Origin: Salaquimonas sp.
GTDB taxonomy: Bacteria > Pseudomonadota > Alphaproteobacteria > Rhizobiales > Rhizobiaceae
Length of the DNA: 34,111 bases
Direction of reading: 5' to 3'
Assembly (NCBI GenBank): GCA_022340185.1
Contig: JAJDOK010000105.1
Coordinates: forward strand, 1-34,111
The notes under the pieces were generated by a model. The model worked only from the letters and a program-made list of their open reading frames with translations, ran no database searches and was not told the origin of the DNA. Shown piece after piece: positions 7,266-15,784 of this stretch. Each line of letters begins with the position of its first letter. The first letter of the stretch is position 1. The translations under genes were made by a program, and so were the position numbers.

Positions 7266-8120
7266 ATGTTCATCCCGCTGCATGACGCCAATCATCTGCG
7301 CCACATCCGCCGGCAATATGTCACCTACGCCATCATCGTCATCAACTGCCTGATCTGGCTGTTCATGACAGCGATAGGGGCAGGCGCCGGCAATGAGGTC
7401 GGGGCGCAGACCGCCTATTATTCCTATGGTTTCATTCCCGCGGTCGCCAACGGCTATCAGAGCCTGCCGCCCGATCTGAGTGTTTTGCCGGAATATGCCA
7501 CCTACATCTCCTACGCTTTCCTGCACGGCAATTTCATGCATCTTGTCGGCAACATGCTGTTCGTCTGGGTCTTCGGCGACAATGTCGAGGATGCGATGGG
7601 CCATATCCGCTTCATCGGCTTTTTCCTCGCCTGCGCTGTTGCCGGCGCCTGGCTGCACGCGCTGGTCCAGCCGCATTCGCCTGCGCCGCTGATCGGCGCA
7701 TCGGGCGCGGCGGCGGGCATCCTCACTGCCTATCTGATGCTCCACCCCCGCGTGGCGATCTGGGTGCTGGCGCTCGGCCGCATTCCGTTGCGCATACCGG
7801 CCATGTGGATCATCGGCGCCTGGATCGCCTTTCAGCTCTTCAGCCTGCTTGTCACAGGCGACGAAAAAACCTCATGGGGCGCTCATGTCGGCGGCATCAT
7901 CGCCGGCGCGATCCTTTTGCCGTTGTTCAAACGCCGCGATGTCCCACTTTTCGACAAGAACCGGATCGATATGGTCGTGCCGGGTTCGCTGCCTCCGGAA
8001 ATGCAGGAAGAAGAGGGCCGCGACACGACAATTGACGCACCGACGCCATCAGAACCGGCATCGGACAATAAGCCGCCCGAAAGCGACCGCTCCATCCCGT
8101 GGGGTCGCCAGCCGCGCTGA
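7266..8120 (+). CDS. rhomboid-family intramembrane serine protease
   Basis: A 284-residue polytopic membrane protease. The catalytic serine is S146 in GASGA (144-148) and the catalytic histidine is H207 in AHVGGIIAG. The helix-2 motif HGNFMHLVGNMLFVWVFG (87-104) supplies the oxyanion-side histidine and asparagine (His-x10-Asn type). Seven hydrophobic segments can be drawn. The C-terminal 65 residues are hydrophilic and acidic (EMQEEEGRDTT) and probably cytoplasmic. Substrates are unknown. It is the last gene of the run beginning at 6063. An imperfect hairpin follows 17 bases after the stop. Confidence 0.93.
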   Translation: MFIPLHDANHLRHIRRQYVTYAIIVINCLIWLFMTAIGAGAGNEVGAQTAYYSYGFIPAVANGYQSLPPDLSVLPEYATYISYAFLHGNFMHLVGNMLFVWVFGDNVEDAMGHIRFIGFFLACAVAGAWLHALVQPHSPAPLIGASGAAAGILTAYLMLHPRVAIWVLALGRIPLRIPAMWIIGAWIAFQLFSLLVTGDEKTSWGAHVGGIIAGAILLPLFKRRDVPLFDKNRIDMVVPGSLPPEMQEEEGRDTTIDAPTPSEPASDNKPPESDRSIPWGRQPR

Positions 8121-8373
8121 GCCGGCATGTCACTCTTTCCGGATTTCAAGAATCGAAATGCCGGAAAACGACGCGATCTGGCGGCACATCGACCTCAGCC
8201 ACAACCATTTCGTTCAATATGCCGCAATGCGGTATCGCGATGTTGACGCATGACTTAATTGTGTTTATCGCCTCCGCGTCGATGCCATGCGGCATCCTGC
8301 GTGAATTTCGGCGCGCCTTCGCAGAACACTCGCGTTGAGGACCGCGCCCGGCGGTATTTGGAGAGGAAAGCCC
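8121..8373 (+). promoter_or_regulatory. rhomboid-etfB intergenic region with hairpins and putative etf promoter
   Basis: The 253-base gap holds three items. An 11-bp hairpin with one bulge lies at 8137-8166 (TTCCGGATTTC, 7-nt loop, GAAAT-G-CCGGAA) and may end the rhomboid transcript, though no T-run follows. A promoter-like pair TTGACG (8243-8248) and TATCGC (8266-8271) is spaced by 17 nt; the -10 is weak. A perfect 6-bp hairpin GATGCC-ATGC-GGCATC sits at 8281-8296, which would fall in the etfB leader. A strong Shine-Dalgarno, GGAGAGGAAA, lies just before the etfB ATG. No open frame here looks coding. Confidence 0.4.
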
Positions 8374-9123
8374 ATGAAAATCCTGGTTCCCGTCAAGCGG
8401 GTGATCGACGCCAATGTGAAGCCGCGCGTCAAGGCGGACGGCTCCGGCGTCGAGCTTGCCAACGTCAAGATGAGCATGAACCCGTTCGACGAGATCGGCA
8501 TCGAGGAAGCGTTGCGACTGAAGGAAGCCGGCAAGGCCGAAGAAGTGATCGCCGTGTCGGTCGGCCCGCAGCAGGCGCAGGAAACGATCCGCACCGCGCT
8601 TGCCATGGGCGCCGACCGCGGCATCCTGGTCAAGACCGACGAGGCCGTCGAGCCGCTCGCCGTCGCCAAGATCCTCAAGGGCGTGGTCGAGGCGGAGGCG
8701 CCCGGCATGGTCATTCTCGGCAAGCAGGCGATCGACGATGATTCCAACCAGACCGGCCAGATGCTGGCCGCGCTGCTCGGCTGGGGCCAGGCGACGTTCG
8801 CTTCCAAGGTCGAGATCGAGGGCGACAAGGCCAGGGTCACCCGCGAGGTCGATGGCGGCCTGCAGACGATCGAATTGAAGATGCCGATCGTCGTCACCAC
8901 CGACCTGCGCCTCAACGAACCGCGCTATGCGTCGCTCCCCAACATCATGAAGGCCAAGAAGAAGCCGCTCGACGAGAAGGCGCCCGGCGACTACGGCGTC
9001 GATGTCGCGCCGCGCCTGAAGGTCGTCAAGACCGTCGAGCCGCCGGCGCGCAAGGCCGGCGTCAAGCTCGGCTCCGTCGCCGAGTTGGTCGACAAGTTGA
9101 AGAACGAAGCCGGCGTACTTTGA
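8374..9123 (+). CDS. etfB: electron transfer flavoprotein subunit beta
   Basis: The 249-residue beta subunit of the heterodimeric electron transfer flavoprotein, which accepts electrons from acyl-CoA and other dehydrogenases and passes them to ETF-quinone oxidoreductase. [19 protein letters not shown] opens the protein, [18 protein letters not shown] (about 31-48) is the family motif, and [22 protein letters not shown] (about 115-136) is the AMP-binding/anchor region. Length is typical. ATG 8374 is preceded by GGAGAGGAAA. The stop codon TGA is also the first three bases of the palindromic element that separates etfB from etfA. A 734-codon open frame on the opposite strand across this operon is a codon-usage shadow. 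Confidence 0.97.
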   Translation: MKILVPVKRVIDANVKPRVKADGSGVELANVKMSMNPFDEIGIEEALRLKEAGKAEEVIAVSVGPQQAQETIRTALAMGADRGILVKTDEAVEPLAVAKILKGVVEAEAPGMVILGKQAIDDDSNQTGQMLAALLGWGQATFASKVEIEGDKARVTREVDGGLQTIELKMPIVVTTDLRLNEPRYASLPNIMKAKKKPLDEKAPGDYGVDVAPRLKVVKTVEPPARKAGVKLGSVAELVDKLKNEAGVL

Positions 9124-9248
9124 ATTCGAATGAGACCGGCCTGCAAACGGGCCGGTTTCTGCGCTTCCGGTGCTCACATACGCAGACAAGTATGCTCCGC
9201 TCCGGTTCTCGAACCCAACCGTTTTCGGCACGGCCTCATCCGAATTCA
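9121..9248. repeat. palindromic mosaic element between etfB and etfA
   Basis: The ends are inverted copies: TGAATTCGAATGAGACC (9121-9137) and its imperfect inverse at 9232-9248 match at 15 of 17 positions, each with an EcoRI-type GAATTC. Inside, a hairpin with a 7-bp perfect core (ACCGGCC 9135-9141 / GGCCGGT 9150-9156, extendable to 10 bp with one wobble) is followed by a second imperfect hairpin bounded by CCGG (about 9168-9204) with CATAC/GTATG as its inner stem. The layout resembles rhizobial intergenic mosaic elements (RIME-like), but assignment to a named family was not possible by eye. It fills almost the whole gap between two genes that encode one heterodimer. Confidence 0.72.
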
Positions 9249-9285
9249 GGCAACGAAATACGGGATCATCGAAGGATGAATTGAA

Positions 9286-10218
9286 ATGACCACACTTCTT
9301 CTTGCCGAACACGACAACACCGCGCTGTCCGACCAGACGGCCAAGGCACTGACCGCGGCAAAGGCCATGGGCGGCGACGTCCATGTCCTCGTCGCCGGGT
9401 CCGGCTGCAAGGCGGTTGCCGATGCCGCCGCGAAACTCGACGGGGTCGCCAAGGTGCTGCTCGCCGACGAGGCGCTGTATGCCAACATGCTGGCTGAGCC
9501 GGTCGCCGCGCTGATCGTTTCGCTGGCTGACAGCTACGATGCCTTCGTCGCGGCGGCCACCGCGAATGGCAAGAACATCATGCCGCGCGTTGCAGCCTTG
9601 CTCGACGTCATGCAGATTTCCGAGGTGATCGCCGTCGAAAGCGCTGATACCTTCCAGCGCCCGACCTATGCCGGCAACGCGATCGCCACCGTGCAGTCGT
9701 CCGACGCCAAGAAGGTGATCACGGTCAGAACCGCGAGCTTCGCCGCCGCAGGCGAAGGCGGCCCGGCCCCGGTCGAGGCGGTCGCATCGGCCGGCGATCC
9801 CGGCCTCTCCTCCTTCGTCGAGAATCGCATCGCAGCGTCCGACCGCCCGGAACTGACCTCGGCCAGGATCATCATCTCCGGTGGCCGCGCGCTCGGCTCC
9901 AAGGAGAAGTTCCAGGAGGTCATCCTGCCGGTTGCCGACAAACTCGGCGCCGCCGTCGGCGCCAGCCGTGCAGCCGTCGATGCCGGCTATGCGCCCAACG
10001 ACTGGCAGGTCGGCCAGACCGGCAAGGTGGTCGCACCCGACCTCTACATCGCCTGCGGCATCTCCGGCGCCATCCAGCATCTGGCCGGCATGAAGGATTC
10101 CAAGGTCATCGTCGCCATCAACAAGGACGAGGAAGCGCCGATCTTCCAGGTCGCCGATTACGGCCTCGTCGCCGACCTCTTCGATATCCTGCCGGAACTG
10201 GAAAAAGCGCTGGACTGA
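9286..10218 (+). CDS. etfA: electron transfer flavoprotein subunit alpha
   Basis: The 310-residue FAD-binding alpha subunit of ETF, partner of EtfB. The N-terminal domain (1-185) is followed by the C-terminal FAD domain: SGGRALGS (198-205), [11 protein letters not shown] (225-235) and [25 protein letters not shown] (241-265) are the family's FAD contacts, and [21 protein letters not shown] closes it. Length is normal. ATG 9286 is preceded by GAAGGATGAATTGAA. The gene lies 160 bases after etfB rather than being tightly coupled, because of the palindromic element between them. hbd follows 109 bases later, with a 7-bp GC hairpin (10226-10252) in that gap. Confidence 0.97.
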   Translation: MTTLLLAEHDNTALSDQTAKALTAAKAMGGDVHVLVAGSGCKAVADAAAKLDGVAKVLLADEALYANMLAEPVAALIVSLADSYDAFVAAATANGKNIMPRVAALLDVMQISEVIAVESADTFQRPTYAGNAIATVQSSDAKKVITVRTASFAAAGEGGPAPVEAVASAGDPGLSSFVENRIAASDRPELTSARIIISGGRALGSKEKFQEVILPVADKLGAAVGASRAAVDAGYAPNDWQVGQTGKVVAPDLYIACGISGAIQHLAGMKDSKVIVAINKDEEAPIFQVADYGLVADLFDILPELEKALD

Positions 10219-10327
10219 CCGCACCCGCCCGCAATAGGTTTGCGCGCGGGCGCAGGCTGCGGCACTGTGGCCGGGCGACGAACAGGATACGATATCCGAA
10301 CGGATCGCGGCCCAGACAGGTGAGGTC

Positions 10328-11224
10328 ATGGCCGACAAGGCACGGACCATTCAGTTGAAGAATATCGGCATCATCGGCGCCGGCCAGATGGGAAGCGGCA
10401 TCGCGCATGTCTGCGCCCTGGCCGGTTACGACGTTTTGCTCGCCGACCTGACCAGCGACAAGATCGAGTCGGGTCTGGCTACCGTCAACGGCAATCTCGC
10501 CCGCCAGGTCGCTTCCGAAAAAATCACCGAGGAACAGCGCAAGGCGGCCATCGACCACCTTTCGGCGGCGGAAGGCTTGCAGGATCTGGCAAGCTGCGAT
10601 CTCGTCATCGAGGCGGCCACCGAGAACGAGGCGATCAAGCGCAAGATTTACGCCGAGCTCTGCCCGCTGCTGAACCCTGAAGCGCTGCTCGCGACCAACA
10701 CTTCCTCGATCTCGATCACCAAGCTTGCTTCCTCGACCGATCGGGCCGAGCGCTTCATCGGTATCCATTTCATGAACCCGGTGCCGCTGATGAAGCTCGT
10801 CGAACTGGTGCGCGGCATCGCCACCGAGGATGACACCTTCGAGACCGCAAGGGCCTTTGTCACCTCGCTCGACAAGACCGTCGCGGTTTCGGAAGACTTC
10901 CCCGCCTTCATGGTCAACCGCATCCTGCTGCCGATGATCAACGAGGCGATTTACACCCTCTACGAAGGCGTCGGCAGCGTCGACGCCATCGACACCGCCA
11001 TGCGGCTTGGCGCCAACCATCCCATGGGTCCGCTGCAGCTCGCCGATTTCATAGGCCTCGATACCTGCCTGTCGATCATGCAGGTGCTGCATGACGGGCT
11101 GGCCGATTCCAAATACCGGCCCTGCCCGCTGCTGGTCAAATATGTCGAGGCCGGCTGGCTGGGGCGCAAATCCGGCCGCGGCTTCTACGATTATCGCGGC
11201 GACGAACCGGTCCCGACACGGTAA
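10328..11224 (+). CDS. hbd: (S)-3-hydroxybutyryl-CoA dehydrogenase
   Basis: A 298-residue NAD-dependent 3-hydroxyacyl-CoA dehydrogenase of the Hbd/PaaH type, which interconverts (S)-3-hydroxybutyryl-CoA and acetoacetyl-CoA. The Rossmann motif GAGQMGSG is at 17-24, TNTSS at 123-127, and the catalytic histidine is H147 in [16 protein letters not shown]. The C-terminal dimerisation domain ends [11 protein letters not shown]. Its position directly after etfBA suggests co-expression with acyl-CoA dehydrogenase electron flow. ATG 10328 has AGGTGAGG upstream. The product stereochemistry is opposite to that of PhaB at the other end of the window, so the two act in degradation and storage respectively. 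Confidence 0.95.
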   Translation: MADKARTIQLKNIGIIGAGQMGSGIAHVCALAGYDVLLADLTSDKIESGLATVNGNLARQVASEKITEEQRKAAIDHLSAAEGLQDLASCDLVIEAATENEAIKRKIYAELCPLLNPEALLATNTSSISITKLASSTDRAERFIGIHFMNPVPLMKLVELVRGIATEDDTFETARAFVTSLDKTVAVSEDFPAFMVNRILLPMINEAIYTLYEGVGSVDAIDTAMRLGANHPMGPLQLADFIGLDTCLSIMQVLHDGLADSKYRPCPLLVKYVEAGWLGRKSGRGFYDYRGDEPVPTR

Positions 11225-11255
11225 CGCGCCTGTCCCCGGGTCGCGCCAGAGCGCG

Positions 11256-11876
11256 TCAGGTAAGCGGGATCATCACCGCGTTGCGATAGGCCGGACGCTC
11301 CGTCAGCCGATGATACCAGGCTTCCAGCGCCGGCATTTTCGGCCGCTCGATCGCCATTTCGAACCAGCCATAGGCGATACAACCGAGCGGTACGTCGCCG
11401 ATGCCGCAGGCTTCGCCCGACAGATAGGGCTGGCGTTCCAGCGTCGCCTCGGCAATCGCCAGCGCCTTGGCCGTGGCGGCGATACCCGCCCCAACCTTGG
11501 CCATGTCACGCACTTCGGGCGGCGTGCGCACCATGGTCCAGAACACGTCGCGGTAGACCGGGTTCAGCGTCGAGATCGTCCAGTCCATCCATTTGTCGGC
11601 CGCCGCCCGGGCTCCCAATTCGGCGGGACCGAATTTCTCGGGGCCGTATTTGGCCGACAGATAGCGCACAATGGCGTTTGATTCCCAAAGCACCAGCCCG
11701 TCCTCCTCCAGCGTCGGCACAAGGCCGTTCGGGTTGAGTGCCCGATAGGCCGGCTCGTTGACCACGCCGAATGCGCCGCCGGCGTCGATGCGCTCATAGG
11801 CGAGATCGAGCTCCTCGACCGTCCACAGCACCTTCTTGACGTTGGCGGAATTCGCCCGCCCCCAGATCTTCAGCAT
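11256..11876 (-). CDS. glutathione S-transferase family protein
   Basis: A 206-residue cytosolic GST. The N-terminal thioredoxin-like domain begins MLKIWGRANSANVKKVLW with a probable catalytic serine near residue 10-11, followed by NPNGLVPTLEEDGLVLWESNAIVRYL (about 49-74), the glutathione-binding cis-Pro and ESxAI motif. The all-helical C-terminal domain contains IGDVPLGCIAYGWF. The start chosen is ATG 11876, which is preceded by GGAAAG and matches family length; the upstream open frame to 11966 runs into the tlpA gene. The substrate is unknown. It lies 20 bases after tlpA on the same strand and may share its transcript. Confidence 0.92.
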   Translation of the reverse strand: MLKIWGRANSANVKKVLWTVEELDLAYERIDAGGAFGVVNEPAYRALNPNGLVPTLEEDGLVLWESNAIVRYLSAKYGPEKFGPAELGARAAADKWMDWTISTLNPVYRDVFWTMVRTPPEVRDMAKVGAGIAATAKALAIAEATLERQPYLSGEACGIGDVPLGCIAYGWFEMAIERPKMPALEAWYHRLTERPAYRNAVMIPLT

Positions 11877-11896
11877 GTCCACTTTCCTTTCAGTTC

Positions 11897-12565
11897 CTAA
11901 ATACCGCCAGATTCCTGACTGCCGATCGCAGCGCCGATCAGCGCCTTGGCGTCGCCGCTCGCCCATTCCGCCGGCCCGTTGAGGGAACCCAGGATGCAGC
12001 CCTCGCGGTCGATCAGGATCGAGGTCGGCATGCCGACCGCGAGGCTGCGTTTCTTCAGCGCGTTGAAGATGCCCATCGACCCGTCATGGAAGAAGGGAAG
12101 TTTCTTCAAACCCGTTTCGGCATAAAACGCCTTCGGCTTGGCATCGTCACCCAGATCGACGCTGACCGGCACAACGGAGAATTTCTCACCGCCCATCTGC
12201 GTCTCCAGTGCCTCGAGCGCCGGCATTTCATGGCGGCAGGGCGCGCACCATGTCGCCCACATGTTGAGCAATACTGTCTTGCCACGCCATTCGGAAATCT
12301 GCCGCTGCTTGCCATCACGATCCGTGAAGGTCAATTCCCCGACCGGTGAGGGCGTATCGGCGATCCGGAACGCGGCGACCTCGCCGAGCGCATAAGGCTT
12401 GATCGCCGCAATCTTTGCGTTTGCTTCGGCACACTCGGCACTGGCGACATTGCCAGACCCGCCATCCATCACGTATATCGCCCCGACACCGGCAAGGACG
12501 ACAAGCGCGGCTACCATCATGAGCGCCCGTCTGCTGAAGCCGGCGCGGTTTTCATTTCCTTGCAT
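11897..12565 (-). CDS. tlpA: TlpA-family thiol:disulfide oxidoreductase
   Basis: A 222-residue membrane-anchored periplasmic thioredoxin. An N-terminal signal anchor (about 13-33) follows a basic stretch, and the redox motif is W106-C107-A-P-C110 ([18 protein letters not shown]). The cis-proline motif [12 protein letters not shown] is present. Such proteins reduce periplasmic cysteines, for example during cytochrome oxidase assembly. The start chosen is ATG 12565 because GGAG on the minus strand ends at 12575, 9 nt upstream. ATG 12571 would leave only 3 nt. The gene is divergent from argH with 24 bases between starts, and both use the same palindromic Shine-Dalgarno. A TlpA gene beside argH-lysA is a common rhizobial arrangement. 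Confidence 0.92.
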   Translation of the reverse strand: MQGNENRAGFSRRALMMVAALVVLAGVGAIYVMDGGSGNVASAECAEANAKIAAIKPYALGEVAAFRIADTPSPVGELTFTDRDGKQRQISEWRGKTVLLNMWATWCAPCRHEMPALEALETQMGGEKFSVVPVSVDLGDDAKPKAFYAETGLKKLPFFHDGSMGIFNALKKRSLAVGMPTSILIDREGCILGSLNGPAEWASGDAKALIGAAIGSQESGGI

Positions 12566-12574
12566 TCGCATTCA

Positions 12575-12582
12575 CTCCGGAG
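12575..12582. promoter_or_regulatory. palindromic Shine-Dalgarno shared by divergent tlpA and argH
   Basis: CTCCGGAG reads as GGAG on both strands. On the plus strand GGAG (12579-12582) lies 7 nt before the argH ATG at 12590. On the minus strand GGAG (12578-12575) lies 9 nt before the tlpA ATG at 12565. Because the starts are only 24 bases apart, each transcript must begin within or beyond the other gene's 5' end, so the two mRNAs are complementary there. Confidence 0.75.
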
Positions 12583-12589
12583 ACGATCG

Positions 12590-14020
12590 ATGAGCAAAGC
12601 CGGATCCGGCAAAACCCTTCAGACCGGGCTTGGTAACAAGATGTGGGGCGGCAGGTTCGCCTCCGGCCCCGACGCCATCATGGAGGCGATCAACGCTTCG
12701 ATCGATTTCGACCGCAAGCTCTACGCCCAGGATATCGCCGGCTCGAAGGCACATGCCCGCATGCTCGCCCGACAGGGGATTATCACTGCAGGCGATGCCG
12801 ACAAAATCGTTCAAGGTCTAGACACGATTGCGTCAGAAATTGAGGCGGGCAGCTTCGAATTTTCCGCGAAGCTCGAGGACATTCACATGAATGTCGAGGC
12901 CCGGCTCGCCGAACTGATCGGTGAGGCCGCCGGCAGACTCCACACCGCGCGCTCGCGCAACGACCAGGTCGCCGTCGATTTCCGCATCTGGGTCAAGCAG
13001 CAGGCCGCGCTCTGCCGCGCGCTGCTGCGCGAATTGATCGAGGCCTTTCTCGACAAGGCCGAAGCACACGCTGAAACCGTCATGCCGGGCTTCACCCATC
13101 TCCAGACGGCCCAGCCCGTCACCTTCGGCCATCACTGCATGGCCTATGTCGAAATGTTCGCACGCGACCGTGCGCGGCTTGCCGACGCAATCACCCGCAT
13201 GGACGAGTGCCCGCTCGGTGCGGCCGCGCTCGCCGGCACCGGCTTTGATATCGATCGCGGCTTCACCGCGCATGAACTGGGCTTCCGCGAGCCGACCCGC
13301 AATTCGCTCGATTCGGTCTCCGACCGCGATTTCGCGATGGAATTCCTGACCTCCGCCTCGATCTGCGCCACGCATCTGTCAAGGCTCGCCGAGGAGATCG
13401 TCATCTGGTCGACGCCGCAATTTGCCTTCGTGCGCCTGTCCGACAAATTCTCGACCGGCTCGTCGATCATGCCGCAGAAGCGCAATCCCGATGCCGCCGA
13501 ACTGGTCCGCGCCAAGACCGGCAGGATCAATGGCGCGCTCGTCGCGCTGATGACGGTGATGAAGGGCCTGCCGCTTGCCTATTCCAAGGACATGCAGGAG
13601 GACAAGGAAGCCGTCTTCGACGCCGCCGGGAACCTGGAACTTGCCATCCGCGCCATGACCGGCATGGTCGCCGACCTGACGGTCAACGCCGAAGCAATGA
13701 AGTTGGCCGCCGGTTCCGGCTATTCCACGGCGACCGATCTGGCCGACTGGCTGGTGCGTGAGGCCAATGTTCCCTTCCGCGAGGCGCATTACATTTCCGG
13801 ACGCGCCGTGGCGCTGGCCGAATCGAGGGGTTGCGGCCTCGCTGACCTGGCGCTCGAGGATTTCAAGGGTATCGACGCGCGCATCGACGAACGCGTTTTC
13901 GATGTGCTGTCGGTCGAAAAATCCGTGGCGAGCCGCACGTCTTTCGGCGGCACCGCGCCGCAAAACGTGTTTGCCCAGGCACAGTACTGGCGCAAAAGGC
14001 TCGCCGGTGAAGGCGAATAG
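12590..14020 (+). CDS. argH: argininosuccinate lyase
   Basis: A 476-residue fumarase/aspartase-superfamily enzyme that splits argininosuccinate into arginine and fumarate, the last step of arginine synthesis. The superfamily signature [11 protein letters not shown] is at 290-300 and carries the catalytic serine; [12 protein letters not shown] (119-130) and the [13 protein letters not shown] segment (170-182) with the catalytic-base region are present. [11 protein letters not shown] opens the conserved part after a 17-residue leader. ATG 12590 has GGAG 7 nt upstream. The lipoprotein gene lptM and lysA follow on the same strand, an arrangement conserved in many proteobacteria. Confidence 0.97.
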   Translation: MSKAGSGKTLQTGLGNKMWGGRFASGPDAIMEAINASIDFDRKLYAQDIAGSKAHARMLARQGIITAGDADKIVQGLDTIASEIEAGSFEFSAKLEDIHMNVEARLAELIGEAAGRLHTARSRNDQVAVDFRIWVKQQAALCRALLRELIEAFLDKAEAHAETVMPGFTHLQTAQPVTFGHHCMAYVEMFARDRARLADAITRMDECPLGAAALAGTGFDIDRGFTAHELGFREPTRNSLDSVSDRDFAMEFLTSASICATHLSRLAEEIVIWSTPQFAFVRLSDKFSTGSSIMPQKRNPDAAELVRAKTGRINGALVALMTVMKGLPLAYSKDMQEDKEAVFDAAGNLELAIRAMTGMVADLTVNAEAMKLAAGSGYSTATDLADWLVREANVPFREAHYISGRAVALAESRGCGLADLALEDFKGIDARIDERVFDVLSVEKSVASRTSFGGTAPQNVFAQAQYWRKRLAGEGE

Positions 14021-14095
14021 TTTGCCGAGGTTTGACTTTCCCAATCCCCTGTCGAATAACTCGGCCGGGCGGAATGTTTCTTCCCGGAGTACTGC

Positions 14096-14299
14096 ATGAC
14101 CTCGACCCGTCTGCCGGTCTTTCTGACGCTGCTGGCCGTTCTTTTAAGCGGGCTGGCGGTTTCGGGCTGTGGACGCCGTGGCGGGCTGGAGCCGCCGCCC
14201 TCAGCCACGGTCGTGACCACGGACGAACAGGGCAGGCCCGTCGAGACCCAGGCCGAGCCGGTTGACCAGCCCTTTATCCTCGATCCCCTGATCCAGTAG
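14096..14299 (+). CDS. lptM: LptM-like small lipoprotein
   Basis: A 67-residue lipoprotein. A signal peptide with hydrophobic core LPVFLTLLAVLLSGLAV ends in the lipobox AVSGC, giving a lipidated cysteine at residue 25. The mature N-terminus CGRRGGLEPP matches the C-G-x-x-G-x-L-x-x-P-P pattern of LptM (YifL), an outer-membrane lipoprotein that helps mature the LptDE lipopolysaccharide translocon. The remainder is short, acidic and probably disordered. GGAG lies 6 nt before the ATG. The location between argH and lysA is also typical for this gene. Confidence 0.85.
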   Translation: MTSTRLPVFLTLLAVLLSGLAVSGCGRRGGLEPPPSATVVTTDEQGRPVETQAEPVDQPFILDPLIQ

Positions 14300-14347
14300 T
14301 TTCAACCTGCCGGCCCGAAAACCGGCATCTGTCGGAAAGCGCGTCCG

Positions 14348-15616
14348 GTGAATCATTTCGAATACAGGAATGGCGTGCTCTATGCCGAGGATGTCGCGAT
14401 ATCCGATATCGCCGAAACCGTCGGCACGCCCTTCTATTGCTATTCCACGGCAACGCTTGAGCGCCATTACAATGTCTTTTCCGGCGCCTTTTCCGACATC
14501 CCATCGCTGGTGTGCTATGCGCTCAAGGCCAATTCAAACCAGGCGGTGATCGCCACGCTGGCGCGTTTGGGTTCCGGCGCCGATGTCGTTTCCGGCGGCG
14601 AATTGCAGCGTGCGCTTCTTGCCGGAATACCCGCCGGGAAGATCATGTTTTCAGGCGTCGGCAAGACATCGGACGAACTCGACGCCGGCCTTGCCGGCGA
14701 CATTCTGTGCTTCAACGTCGAATCGGCACCGGAACTGGAGCAGCTTTCGGCGCGAGCGGTGGCCGCCGGCAGGAAGGCGCGGATTTCTTTCCGCATCAAT
14801 CCCGATGTCGACGCCGGTACGCATGCCAAGATTTCGACGGGCAAGAAGGAAGACAAGTTCGGCATTCCCTGGGCCGACGCGCTCGCCATATACGACCATG
14901 CCGCGCAACTGCCGGGCATCGAGGTTTCCGGCATCGACATGCATATCGGCAGCCAGATCACCGATCTGGCGCCCTTCGACCGCGCCTTTGCCCGTCTGGA
15001 GGAGCTTATCCGGCAATTGCGCGATCACGATCACCATATCGAGCATGTCGATCTCGGCGGCGGGCTGGGCATTCCCTACCGCAAGGACAATATCCCGCCG
15101 CCCGATCCGGGCGCCTATGCCGACGTGGTCAAGAAGCATGTGCGCACGCTCGGCTGCCGCATCATTTTCGAGCCGGGCCGCCTGATCGTCGGCAATGCCG
15201 GCATCCTTGTCGGCCGGGTCATCTATTTCAAGCAGACCGGCCACAGGAACTTCGTCATCGCCGACACCGCGATGAACGATCTGATCCGGCCCACCCTCTA
15301 TGATGCCTGGCACGAGATCATGCCGGTCGTTCATCCCGACCCCGGCGCGCCCTACATCATCGCCGACCTCGTCGGCCCGGTTTGCGAGACCGGCGACTTC
15401 ATCGCGCTCGACCGCGAAATGCCGGCAATGCAGGCAGGCGACCTGTTCGCCATCGGATCGGCCGGCGCCTATGGCGCCGTCCAGTCCGGCACCTACAATA
15501 CCAGGCCGCTGGTGCCGGAAGTGCTGGTCAAGGGCGACCAGTTTCACCTTATCCGACCGCGCCAGGCGATCGAGACGCTGATCGGCCTCGACAGCTTGCC
15601 CGATTGGCTGGAATGA
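14348..15616 (+). CDS. lysA: diaminopimelate decarboxylase
   Basis: A 422-residue PLP enzyme of fold type III that decarboxylates meso-diaminopimelate to lysine. The PLP lysine is K60 in CYALKANSN. GxGxD-like and HIGSQ motifs (MHIGSQITDL), the phosphate-binding EPGRLIVGNAG, and the C-terminal CETGDF and GAYGAVQSGTYNTRP motifs are all visible. The start is GTG 14348, giving MNHFEYRNGVLYAEDV as in relatives; GGAAAG lies upstream. It is the last gene of the argH-lptM-lysA set. The 168-base gap after it shows no strong terminator. Confidence 0.97.
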   Translation: MNHFEYRNGVLYAEDVAISDIAETVGTPFYCYSTATLERHYNVFSGAFSDIPSLVCYALKANSNQAVIATLARLGSGADVVSGGELQRALLAGIPAGKIMFSGVGKTSDELDAGLAGDILCFNVESAPELEQLSARAVAAGRKARISFRINPDVDAGTHAKISTGKKEDKFGIPWADALAIYDHAAQLPGIEVSGIDMHIGSQITDLAPFDRAFARLEELIRQLRDHDHHIEHVDLGGGLGIPYRKDNIPPPDPGAYADVVKKHVRTLGCRIIFEPGRLIVGNAGILVGRVIYFKQTGHRNFVIADTAMNDLIRPTLYDAWHEIMPVVHPDPGAPYIIADLVGPVCETGDFIALDREMPAMQAGDLFAIGSAGAYGAVQSGTYNTRPLVPEVLVKGDQFHLIRPRQAIETLIGLDSLPDWLE

Positions 15617-15784
15617 CTGGCTGGATTGGGTGACAGTGCGGCTGACAGCACGGACCTGCCGGCTTTCCGAACGTTATTTTGCTCACTTTTCGGCGACTTG
15701 CGCATCATGCTCTCGAATTCGCCCCATTGTGTGCTACCTTTACGTCAAGAGGATGCTTTGACCTGACCGGTTGACGAGGTGCAT

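Noticed and set aside
8281-8296. The GATGCC/GGCATC hairpin before etfB, considered as a riboswitch or terminator
   Set aside because: It is a simple 6-bp hairpin without a T-run or conserved riboswitch sequence.
8146-10350. A 734-codon open frame on the minus strand opposite etfB, etfA and the start of hbd
   Set aside because: It lies antisense to three clearly conserved genes, has no recognisable family motif, and spans intergenic DNA with repeats. Long antisense frames are a known by-product of GC-rich third positions.
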